Shown here one piece after another: positions 50,440-60,776 of a stretch of DNA of 64,000 nt. The position numbers and the translations under genes are program-made. The number at the start of each line of letters is the position of its first letter. The stretch's first letter is position 1. The stretch spans positions 216,759,741 through 216,823,740 of the forward strand of contig CM041465.1 of NCBI GenBank assembly GCA_023213395.1. The letters run 5' to 3'. Under the pieces are notes generated by a model. The model saw only the letters and a list, made by a program, of their open reading frames with translations. It did no database searches and was not told where the DNA came from. This DNA is from Cycas panzhihuaensis (Eukaryota; Cycadophyta).

Positions 50440-51240
50440 CATATAATTTCAATTAGAATATCCATGATGGATGTTCTAAAGAGTTGCCTCAATTAAAGAG
50501 CTCTCTTTTAAGAAGCATTAGGGTGCAATGACATACTAATTCATACCATAGGCACCTCTTTATCATAGGACTTGCGCTTATTACTTTTGACCCATGCAAC
50601 CTCCCATCCACTAATGATAAATAACTTTATTAGTATTATCCATTTATGATCACAATAAAGACGTCTGAGTTTGCCTTGAAGAGAACCATTTTGGACAACA
50701 ATTCTTTGATCAATGATATACCCATATGCATACTTGAAAATCTAGGCATATAGGTTATCAAGCCCATCCCTTAGAAATGCCAAGTGTACGATAGGAGTAA
50801 AAATGTGCCATTAGGGATAGTGACCCTGCCTCTCACTCTCAAAGATAAGACTATCCCCACTGAGATTGTTGTCCTAGATATAGATGTAGACTATAATCTG
50901 CTTCTTGGGTGACCTTGGTTAGATCACATGGGGGAAATTTATTCTTCCTTATGGGGTTAACTCAAATTTATCCATGAGGGACAAGTGACAGTTGTGGCTC
51001 ATGAGTTTCCTCCTTCTTGTATGTCTACACCCACTTGCCAAGCTATCTTCGATGCTGAAGATAGTGATCCTAGTAAGCCACATCCTTCCATTGAGGCCTT
51101 CTTCTAAGGCCCCAATTCTTACCATTATGATGAACCACCCTCTTATAGCCTTAGTTTAATTCACTTTGCCCTTATAGGCATAGGTAACTATAGTTACCTA
51201 GCCATCCTTAGTGACCTTATGTTAGATGCTAAGGGCCGTG
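50440..51240 (+). pseudogene. Element C protease remnant
   Basis: Traces of the upstream segment are followed by ILDNNSLINDIPI near 50,690-50,730 (the active-site region) and DVDYNLLLG near 50,885-50,910. Then comes LKFIHEGQVTVVAHE near 50,965-51,005. It aligns with B at 23,300-23,640. No RT follows. Confidence 0.65.
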
Positions 51241-53271
51241 AGCCACCCCATGGCATGTAGCTCTTGTTTCCCAAATGCCTAGGGAGTTATCCCATTAGGA
51301 TACTTCCCCTCCTTTTGGTCCTTCTATAACGACCCTCAATCCTATTCCCAAGTCACCTAATCGAATCCAACCTCCACCCTTATCTTTTGCCCAAGCAATG
51401 ATTTGATGGAGCACCCCTTGACATGTTGCTCATACATAAACCATCCCTCCATGATCTAGGTCCTCATCTAGGGCCAAGACCCATCCTACCCTTACATCAC
51501 AAGCCCTAAATAAGGTTTAGTATATGCCAGGTCCCCTATATCCTATCGCTTTATAATTTGGTTCTAACCAAGCTTTTCTTACTCGTAACAAAATTGACGA
51601 GTCAAAGTCACCATGATCCCATGATGGGCCCACTACCTATGGTTCATCCATCTCTATTCCTAGCCATGAGGCAAGATGCAATCTGTACGCTACTACCTTC
51701 CTCCTTATTTTGGACAGATCTTATTTAGACCTATTAGGTAGTTTTAGTAGCTCATGCCCTACCCTTATTAGGGATACCTATGCTCCAGTATGAGCTTAAA
51801 CTGCCAACCTTACTCTAAAATGAGCTTAAACTACTTTTGTTTATAGTATGTGTTGCCTTCCTATTGGGGGCACCATGCCATGCCATACCCATCACCTTAC
51901 TGTGATCCTTAACCACTAGCCAAATCCTACCCCATAAAGGTGTTGTACTCCATCATGAGTATAAATTGTCTTATGTAAATAATATTAACAAAATTTAGAA
52001 AAAAAAAAAAAAGTTCATTTAATTTTTTTATGTTTTTATACCTATAGGGTGCGGTTCCCCTTTGTACCTATGATGGTGCCTTATACTCCACGATGAGCAC
52101 CTTCCCATCCTCCATGGGCATTTCCCATGGGAGCATGGGACTTCCCCATAAGTATAAACTAGTAGCATAGCCCATCTATCTCATCTCCTATTGGTGTTTA
52201 TAGTCCATGGGACCTATTTTTCACCCCATTATCGATTTAGTACCCATGTAGGCTCTCCACATGTCAAATATTATTTGACCCCCTATTTCTTACTATTTTT
52301 TACTATTATTACTATTTGATTCCTACACCTAATTCATGTCTACAACTCAACTTGCTATTAGCTTTTTTACCTCTTTGACCACATCATTACCCATCTCATT
52401 AAGTTTTTAGGTACTTTTAGATCCCCTTGCATTAGCACATTCCTTAGTGACATCAAGTGATATTTCCACTTGTCACAATATCATCTATCCATTGTGATTT
52501 CACTTGGGTTTTGGTTGGGCACACTTATATCTTTAATGAGGCTACTTAGGATGATTCTTGCATGTCCTCAGTCATGACGGATGACTTAGTTCTCCATGGT
52601 CGCCATCCAGAGGACCTTACTCCATGCATACCCCATTTATAACACTCAGGATTATCACATGACTTGTCCCTTTATACCTTATGGTTCGACCTCTTTACTA
52701 GGTATTCATAGTGTGCCATTCATTCTGTTAAATTAATGTTTCTATAGCATCTCTCTTAGTTCTTTCATAATCTAGCCTAACTCTGCACCTACCTCACACT
52801 AGTTGGGCACATATACATATATCCCCTCTTGAAGCTACCTTGAAAAAAAAAAAAAGTCCAAAAGGAATATTATATATCTATATCTATACACATACACGCT
52901 AGGGGTACACTTTAGGAGAGGGATGTCCACCACCACCATCTTAGTATCTGGGGCCGGTTACATGACGATCTCATCCCGATGTATAATACATAGCTTAAGT
53001 TCAGTCAAGTGGGCTATTTGGGATGTTCAAATCTAGTAGTTTGGACCCACTAAGGTCTCAATCATGATTGAAACCCACTTAACACTGTTATTACTCTGTA
53101 TAGATTTTAGAGGAATTTTGTGATTCTGGTTAATAGTCATTCTTGAAAACTAAGAGCTCCTATCATTCCAATTAGAGTTTTACATCTTCCTTAATCCCTT
53201 TTAATGTTCGTTGATTCCCACCACTCCCCCCTATTCAATGATCATATCTTGAGTTTTCATTATATATCTTC
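51241..53271 (+). other. Element C region where RT-RH-INT is missing
   Basis: The first part matches B's Ser/Pro-rich linker in style. From 51,780 the sequence resembles the post-INT DNA of B and D, including copies of the ATGAG...TAAACT motif at 51,782, 51,811 and 51,948. The pol core therefore appears excised between about 51,500 and 51,780. Poly(A) and short AT tracts occur near 52,000 and 52,840. Confidence 0.6.
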
Positions 53272-53690
53272 ATGGCATTGATCATCCACAATGATGGGGG
53301 TAGCCATGGGAATTTGTGGCTTTCTGTTATAGCTTCGATCATTTAGGATCACCTTGGATATACTCTCATTTGCTCTAGACTTTACTTACCTAAAGCTACC
53401 AATAATGAAGCTAAGCACACCACCATTATAGGGGCTTTAATTGATGGAATCTACTTCTACCAAGGCTCCATCATTCTATGTTGTGACTCCTAAATTATCA
53501 TATCCTATCTTACCTAGGTTTATCGTATCTTTTGCCCATGATCAAGGTCTTTAGCTACATCTGCTAAATCCTTCCTAACCCATATTTTCTTAGTTGATAT
53601 TCACCATATTCCCCATGGACTTAACACCAAAGTGGATAGGTTAGTCAACTTCATTCTTAAGCACCATTTGCTATTAATAGACAATTCTCT
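53272..53690 (+). pseudogene. Element C second RNase H with all four catalytic positions
   Basis: RNase HI pattern in one frame with four or five stops: HNDGGSHGNL (Asp codon 53,293-53,295), KATNNEAKHTTIIGAL (Glu 53,407-53,409), CCDS (Asp 53,485-53,487), VDIHHIPHGLN and KVDRLVNFIL (Asp 53,635-53,637). The D-E-D-D set is complete, unlike in B. It lies about 1 kb before the 3' LTR and keeps its position although RT, first RNase H and INT are lost. Confidence 0.75.
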
Positions 53691-53765
53691 TTTAGCCTAA
53701 TGGGCCACGCATTAAGGCACAACTTTAGGGAGTAATCCCCCTAAGTCTCACCTTTAAAGGGAACC

Positions 53766-54531
53766 CATTAGTGAGGTAAAATTATGATGGAAACCTCAGG
53801 CTTGCACAACCCCTTTTGGAAGTTAAGTCGTGTTGTTAAGGCTTCCTATGTACTCTGGTGAGAGCCTAAACTACTACTATACTCTAAAATAATAGTAAAC
53901 TACCATATATAGTTGTATATACTTGACTTAAATATGGCTTTCATAGGTTGCATTACTTCTTTATACTCCATATCCTTATTCTTCTTGTTTTATTGCATAT
54001 TTCTTTTCATGTAACTCTTATTTATAAAAAAATTAAAAAATATATAAATCCCTTTCAAAAAACCCAACAAAATTATAAAACCAACAAAACAACAAAAAAT
54101 CATAAAATAATAAAAAATATAAAAATATGTAAAATGATAAAAAAATACCTAAAAAAAAATTAAAAATAAAATTTTTACCTCTAAAAGATGGTCACTGATG
54201 AGGTAAAACTATGGTGACCTAACCTTAGCTCATTGGGCCTTTCCCCCCTTGGATATTTGAGGCACTACTTCAGATGTTCAGGGAGCCTTGGGCTTATAAG
54301 CCCCATCTTTAAGCCATGTTGCCCAACTCGTCTTACCATGGGGCAACACCTCCATTATTTTCACACCCTCACTGATACATATTAGGATTCATAAGCATTA
54401 GCCTTGTGATCAATGTAGTGACTGGCCCATCATTCCTTCCAGCTTTTACACCTTTGTACTAAGTTCCCTAGAAGGCTATACCATGGGCAACCCTTTTTTA
54501 TTTATTGCTGATGAGGTTCCACTATGGCAGC
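53766..54531 (+). repeat. Cluster of a recurrent ~25-bp motif upstream of element C 3' LTR
   Basis: Copies at 53,766, 53,852, 54,193 and 54,508 share ATGAGG, then TAAACTA (or variants), then TGG. The copy at 54,193-54,219 ends CTATGGTGACC, close to the primer-site wording. Other copies lie in C (51,782, 51,811, 51,948), B (27,259 and 31,739) and D (43,548, 43,641, 43,682). Function is unknown. Confidence 0.6.
53948..54180. other. A-rich low-complexity tract
   Basis: A run of AAAAT and AAAAC units makes a Lys/Asn-rich open frame at 53,948-54,163 that I do not consider coding. Confidence 0.7.
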
Positions 54532-54644
54532 CACTACCCCATGTGATTTCCACATATTTGATTTTTATTATTATTATTTCTCATATTATTCATGTTGGTA
54601 GCATTAACTATCTTCCAAGTTTAGATTGAAAAGGTTCTGTTGCC

Positions 54645-54651
54645 AAGGGGA
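54645..54651 (+). other. Element C polypurine tract
   Basis: AAGGGGA in TGCCAAGGGGACAG lies three bases before the LTR TG at 54,655, mirroring element B. Confidence 0.7.
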
Positions 54652-54654
54652 CAG

Positions 54655-56202
54655 TGTTCCCTGACTTATGGGAATGGGATTTAGATGATCGATTAAGTAA
54701 GATAAGTGTAGGTATATTCCTATCACTTTTACTCTTTATTTGACTTATACTTGAGATTATAAAATGGATATATGCTTTCTTATATGCTCGTTAATTAATT
54801 CATATCCTACTTTACATGTTGATGATGATCAAGATGTAAGTCTATGGCTTTGGCATCTCCCTGTTGATCTTCTTAGGATTGGAAAAGATGCCTCCTTGAT
54901 TTTCCTATAGCTTATTTCTTCTTGATTGTCATCTTATCTTCTAGATTTTTGGCCTTAATTCCACCTTTCTACCACCTATTTTGACTGATAGAGGCTTTAG
55001 GATCTATTTCTTATTAGGTTATCTAATTGCATAAAGATTTTATTAGCCAAAATTAACTTTATTTCCATATCACGTATTATTTTAATTATATTTGTGGTGC
55101 TGTGAATATATTTGTAGTACTACAAATATATTCACGTTACCATAAATATATTTGTAATATGACTTTTTCCAACCCACATTTGAGTTTAGTGGTGACAATC
55201 AACTCTTAATTACAAATTCGTCAGACCTACATGCTACAATAGCCCTAGATCAGGTCGTATCTACCTTGAGAAGCTAAACATGCCTCAATCTATTTAATTT
55301 TTTGCTCATCTCTATGTTTGTTTTATTAAACCATGAGCATGACTCATAGTTTTTATGAGGTTATTTTTTCCACATTATGGGCAGAAAACCACCATCCCTC
55401 TACCTCATTTTTACTTATAAATCCCCCCTAATTTTTCAAAAGGAGGGGGAGATCAATTAAGACTTAAATTACTATGTTATTATACTACTAAAATTTTGCT
55501 AGACACTAATAATTTGGGAGTAAATACTTAATTGCACTTTGAGAGAGCACAAGCAAGACTTCATAAATCATTAAGGAGCCTTTAAGGGAGTAAGTTGTAG
55601 TAGCCATTAGCCTAATCACTTTCCAAGGTATAAGTATACCCTTCCTCCTTTGTTTAGGTAAGCCTTCCCTCTTAGCTTTATCTAATTCATTCCAAGATGT
55701 GTGGTTTGGAAATGATTACATGCTAAGTAGTTCCTTTAAAGTCTATTTCCTTTTATTAAATGAGTTTTATTTCATTTTTACCCCTTTTTCCTTATTCTTG
55801 ATTGGTGTATTTCAATAAGTTATAGGATTTATAGAGGTTTCCTAACTACATCTTAGGAAACCACTCACATTTGTGAGATAGTTTCCCTCTTGAAGTGCCC
55901 TCCTATCCATTTCATTATATTTTATTTCACTTATAGATTTGAGGTCTCTTGTGTGAAACTTTGAATCATATTTTATGAGTTAAATACAAGGTTGAAATAT
56001 CATTGATTGTTCCATAACTTTCTTTCTTCTATAAATCACTAACTTGCATATAGAAGAAAGAAACATAACTTTTAAAATCACTAATCTGGTACATCCACTC
56101 AAGAGAAGTTGCAACCATCATATATATTAACTACATCTTAAGGAGGTAAGCTGTAAGTTCATTTGGTTGCACTTTCTTTTGAACTTGGTGATTTGTTACT
56201 AA
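54655..56202 (+). repeat. Element C 3' LTR, left part
   Basis: It starts TGTTCCCTGAC and aligns with 45,064-46,563 of the 5' LTR up to GATTTGTTACT, where copia E's LTR begins. The remaining kilobase of this LTR is not found in the window. Confidence 0.8.
55102..55135. repeat. 34-bp perfect palindrome inside the 20-bp array
   Basis: Bases 55,102-55,118 are the exact reverse complement of 55,119-55,135, with no spacer. It spans units one and two of the tandem array at 55,099-55,158. The equivalent 5' LTR array (45,471-45,530) is not palindromic. Confidence 0.9.
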
Positions 56203-56544
56203 TGGATTTAGAGGAGTAGAGTGGGACGTTAAACTAAGAACATTTTGAGTAAAACAAGTAATTTCTAAAGTTAGCAGTGTTGAAAAACACCAGGGAGGTA
56301 TTCCCACCCTTTAAATAGAGTTTTGGGGAGGCAGCAAGTGCCATCACCTGACCTGCATGTTAGCCGATAAACAATTTAAACAATATTAAAAAATAATAAT
56401 AATAAATAATGCACGTACCTTAATAAAGTTGTGTTGGCTCTAGGTGGCTATTGAGAGGCTCTAGGTGTCCTAAGGGGCCTTAAAGGTGGCTTTGAAGGGC
56501 CCTAAGCACATGGTTCTTTAGTGACATTGGGGTTAGTCCCAACA
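56203..56544 (-). repeat. Copia E 3' LTR (342 bp)
   Basis: Read on the minus strand it starts TGTTGGGACTAACCCC right after the purine tract and ends ...CCA at 56,203. The right end is well defined; the left end is set by where homology to C's LTR stops. The 5 bases before it (ACTAA) may be the target duplication. Confidence 0.75.
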
Positions 56545-56619
56545 TTCTCCCCCATAGGCCCAATGTGGATGACTCCCAACTTTTCTCTGAACTTCTAAAG
56601 TTTGATCATCCCAAAGCCT

Positions 56620-57850
56620 TTGTAAAAATATATGCTATCTGATCTTTGGTGTTGTAATAAGCTAACTCGACCTCATCTGCTTGTATAAGTTCCTAAATGA
56701 AGTGGTGTTGAGTCTTAATATGTTTTGTTCTACCATGGAATACCAGATTTTTAGCCATTTGGATAGTGCTTTGATTGTCACACCAAATTCGAGTGGGACC
56801 TTATTATTTATTTTGAAAATCCTGTAGAAGCCTTCTTAGCCATATTGATTCACAAGCTCCTGAAACTGTTGCTTTATATTCTACTTTGGTTATGGACAAG
56901 GAGATGGTATTTTACTTCTTTTTACTCCAGGCTACTATTTCTGATCCCATACCGAATCCATAACCCATTATAGACTTTCTATCATCAACATCACCTGCCC
57001 AATCTGCATCTGTGTAGTTAATCAACTAAAATTTAGACGTGGCTTTATAATATAACCTAAAGTCTGGAGTCTCTTTAAGGTATCTAAGGATTCTCTTAGT
57101 AGCTTACTAATGGGAGGTCTTTGGATCTTGCATAAACTTGGACATAACATTGATTGAGTATGTTATATTTGGTTAGGTAGATACCAAATATATTAGGCTT
57201 CTAATGAGCTGTCTATAGAGAGTTGGATCAATCGAAGTCGAATCATCTGTATTAAATAGTTTGATTCCAATTTCTGTTGGGATTGCCAATGGTTTGTAAT
57301 CTTTTATTCTGAATCTTTATAGTAGATCCAATATATATTTACATTAAGAGATGAAGATTTCTTGTTTGTCCTGCTAGACTTCCAATCCTAATAAGTAATA
57401 CATGAGGCCTAAGTTTGTCATCTCGAATTCCTTACACATAGCATCTTTAAATTGATATAAAATATGGGAGTCATTTTCGGTATAAACTAGGTCATCCATA
57501 TAAAGTCCTACAATCAATATTAACCTTCCCTTGATTTGAGTGTACAAGTTTGGATCTACTTGAGATCTCTCAAACCCTTGATCTCTAAAATACTTGTTTA
57601 TGTAGGAATACCAAGTCCTAGGTGCTTGTTTTAAACCATATAGTGCCTTCTTTAATTTGTACACTTTGTTATCTTCCCCCCTGACTTCAAAATCAAGGGG
57701 TTGAGTGACATAGATGTCTTCTTTGATATATCCATTTAGGAAAGCACTTTTCACATTCATTTGGTAAACTTTTCAACCTATTTGGGTGACCAAACTCATC
57801 ATCATTCAAATAGATTCCATCTTAGCAATAAGGATAAATGTTTCTATATA
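56620..57850 (-). pseudogene. Copia E reverse transcriptase and RNase H
   Basis: The open piece 57,760-57,374 starts MNVKSAFLNGYIKEDIYV, continues with KALYGLKQAPRTWY and has an intact active site YMDDLVY (57,502-57,482). RNase H follows in the same general frame with stops: YTDADWAGDVDDRKS near 57,030-56,985 and IRIWCDNQS-like sequence near 56,800. It ends about 60 bases before the purine tract. Confidence 0.85.
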
Positions 57851-57852
57851 GT

Positions 57853-59361
57853 CTATATCTTCTCTTTAAGCATATCCTTTTGTAACCAATCTAACTTTAT
57901 ATTTGTCAATGGAGCCATCTGAGTTGAACTTGGTCTTATAGACCCATTTTGTGCCAATAGCTTTCTTTTTTGGTGGTAAGTCAATGAGTTCCCATGTATC
58001 ATTCTTAATAATGGACTTATATTCTTCTTCCATGGCTTTCTATAGCATTCATGTTGATTAGCCTTATCAAAAATTTGAGGCTCATGAGTTTCAAGTACCT
58101 TGCTCATTAAGGCAAAGTTAACCCTATGTGAGCGTGTGGATCTTCTATTGTTATCTAAGATATTTCCCAAGTTATGGTTGCGATGAACCTATTTGGGTAG
58201 CTATTGTGGTGGAGGTTGAGATGAAGTTCCCTCCCTAGTTGGTTCCTGGATACTTCTCCACATAGGAGGCATATATTTGGACTTACATGATGTGTCAAAT
58301 TTAATGTCAATCTCCTTATTCTTTTCCTAATTATATTGGTAGTAGGTGTCTTCCTGAAATTTAATGTCTTTACTTACCATAACTTTTCTTGATTTCAGAT
58401 CATAGACCTTGTAGGATTTATAAGATTCACTATAGCCAATGAAGATACATTTCACACTATGGTCATCTAACTTAGTTCTTCTTTGATCAGGAATATAGAC
58501 ATATACTAGATATCCAAATACCCTAAGATGATGTATACTTGGTTTATAACCAGTCCATGCTTCTTCTGGAATTTTCTACCTAAGTGCTTTGATGGAACAT
58601 ATATTGAGTAAGTAGATAGTTGTATGAACTGCTTCAACCCAAAATTTGTGGCCCAAGTTCTTATCGTTAAGTATACATCTTGCCATTTTAACGATAGTTT
58701 GATTATTTCTTTTTACTACACCATTTTGTTATGGGGTGTAGGGGGTGGTGAATTATCTCCTGATCCCATGGTGGATATAATAGTCATTGAAAGTATTAGA
58801 TGTAAACTCCCCCCCATTATCTGACCTTAGAGATAGGATATGATATCCACTTTGTCGCTCTACAAAGGTTTTGAAGTCAACAAAGTGATCGAAAGCATCT
58901 AATTTATATCTTAGAAAGAAAACCCATATCTTCCTTGTGAAGTCATCGATAAATATGAGAAAATATTTTGCACTTGCTAAGGAGGGAGTAGTCATAGGTC
59001 CATAGATATCTATGTATACCAGTTGAAGAGGGACAGATGCTTGATGGCTAAAATCTAGAAAGCTTTCTCTGTAGTGTTTACCAAGAAGGCATCTCTCACA
59101 CAACTTTTTATTGACATCAATGTATGGTAAACCATTAACCATATCCAACCTTTTCATAAGAGCTAAGCTGTTGTAATTAAGATGTCCAAACTGTCTATGC
59201 CACAAATCACTATTTACCGTAATTAAAGTTCTGAGGGTATAAGTATCTAAAGAAGTGAGGATGAGCTTAAATAAATGATCCTTAGTCATTTTACCTTCGA
59301 CAATAATAGCATTATTTTTCTTCTCATCTTTGATAACACATTCACCATTGTCAAAAATCAC
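57853..59361 (-). pseudogene. Copia E GAG-pre-integrase and integrase
   Basis: The open piece 59,361-58,753 carries DLWHRQFGHLNYNSLALMKR, then C-x-x-C in KLCERCLLGKHYRESF, and the integrase core: VYIDIYGPM with the first Asp and LRSDNGGEFTSN with the second. The third acidic position reads Lys (NGVVKRNNQT). VFGYLVYVYIPDQRRTKLDD near 58,530-58,470 is the conserved C-terminal part. The piece 58,170-57,853 is the linker towards RT. Confidence 0.85.
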
Positions 59362-59369
59362 CTTGTAAT

Positions 59370-60776
59370 CTTATCCCATCATCTATCCTACTGATAGCAA
59401 GTTCTTCCTTAGGGCAGGGATATATAGGATATCATCTAAGTGTCTATATTCGCCAATGTCAATCATCAAAGCTATGTTACCTTTCCCAAATGATTCATGG
59501 TAGGTATTGTCTCCAAACATGATTGACCCTTTTCTATTTTTATCCAAGGTCTAAAATAAATGTTCTTTGTAGGTCATGTGGGTTGAGCAACCTAAATCAA
59601 TTCCTGGCTATTATCATCTTCTTCCTTAGCAGAAAAATTTGATAGAAATAACATGTTATTAACCTTTGATTCAGATGAATGTTGAGCATGTCCTCTAGAT
59701 GGTGGTCCATGTTTTGAGAAGCATTTATCTTCAGTGTGATAACTTCTATGGTAATAAGTACAATACAATGAATCTCTTCTTCTATAACTTAGGCTTTGAC
59801 TTCTTGGATGAGAACGATCAATATTGAAAGATATCTCTCTTTCCTCATAAGATTAAAGAGGGTTGTCTCTTGGTCTGTTGTCACGATATGCCTGACTTAA
59901 CTTTGAAGATTGAGAATTCCCTTAGCAATTTAGACAACAAGGAGGATTCTTAATTTGTCTCCTTTGATTAGTATTTCTTGGAGGATCTTCATGCTGTTAG
60001 GGTCCTCCTTACCTCCTTTGGTAAGGGGCTTGGTATCATGGAGGATCTTGTTTAGTATCCCTTCGAGGATTTCCACCTTTTCTCCTTGGAGGAGATTCCT
60101 TTCACCTTGAGATCTCTGCTTGGGAGTTGGATTGAATGCAGGCCTTTGTAATAAAGGCATGTTCTAGAGATTCATTTACACTTTGTTGCTCTTCTATAGA
60201 TATAAGCATGGCACTAAGTTGTTCTACTTTGAGAGTACTTAGATCCTTTAATACACTAATACTAGTATCCACCATTTCCAAGCATCTTACAACTCCTACA
60301 CATCTAAGGATCCTTTCAACTATCCTTTATTTAGTTAGGGTATCTCTAAGTAACCTCATTTGGTTTACAATATCTTAGACTTTAGTCATAAATTCTGTTA
60401 CTGATTCATTGGGCATCATACGTAAATTTTCAAACTTGCTTCTTAAGTTATATAATTTAGAGGAGGTTTCTCCTTCATATATCAGTTGTAAGGTGTCCCA
60501 CGCTTCTTTAGACTTAATTGATTCACTAACTCTTGGGAACACATGATCTTTTAGTGCACAGAAGATTAAGACTAAGGCTTCGTTATCCTTTTTTACATTC
60601 TCCTTGTAAGTAACATTTTCTGCATTGGATGGATTTGGTCCCAGTTTATTGTATCATGTCTTCACAATATCCCACATGTCGTTATCTATGATGATGGGTC
60701 TCATCCTCCTACTCCAATTTAGGAAATTATTTCCATTAAATTTGGGGATAAACATGTTCCCAAAGCTAGACGTCAT
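59370..60776 (-). pseudogene. Copia E gag and protease
   Basis: Gag starts MTSSFGNMFIPKFNGNNF at 60,776, the typical copia opening. A nucleic-acid-binding segment C-x-x-Y-H-x4-H-x4-C near 59,760-59,715 is a slightly mutated CCHC knuckle. Protease traces (HMTYKEHL, GKGNIALMIDIGEYRHLDDI, LYIPALRKNLL) run down to about 59,390. Stops and one or two frameshifts interrupt. Confidence 0.75.

Larger units (their letters stand above)
45064..56202 (+). mobile_element. Element C: B-related, pol-deleted non-autonomous gypsy element
   Basis: 5' LTR 45,064-47,543; primer-like site 47,545; gag 47,780-50,200; PR 50,440-51,000; 2.2 kb without RT, RNase H or INT; second RNase H 53,272-53,690; purine tract 54,645-54,651; 3' LTR from 54,655, broken at 56,202 by copia E. 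The LTR start (TGTTCCCTGACTTATGGG), purine-tract context and primer-like site match B, so both belong to one family. The space between PR and the second RNase H is too short for RT-RH-INT and holds no YxDD or PFGL motif. C probably moved with proteins of B-like relatives. It is inserted in element D. Confidence 0.8.
56203..60776 (-). mobile_element. Copia element E, the least decayed element
   Basis: On the minus strand: gag ATG at 60,776-60,774, zinc knuckle about 59,760-59,700, protease about 59,600-59,370, GAG-pre-integrase/integrase 59,361 to about 58,500, RT about 57,900-57,100, RNase H about 57,100-56,620, purine tract 56,557-56,545, 3' LTR 56,544-56,203. Only scattered stops break Pol, so it is younger than B-D. 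It is inserted in C's 3' LTR. No 5' LTR is recognised right of 60,776, so the element is either disrupted there or extends past the window. Confidence 0.88.

Noticed and set aside
53948-54163. Lys/Asn-rich open frame
   Set aside because: Translation of an A-rich tract; no start context or domain.
56821-58824. Plus-strand open frames across copia E
   Set aside because: Antisense shadows of a minus-strand Pol with readable RT and integrase motifs.
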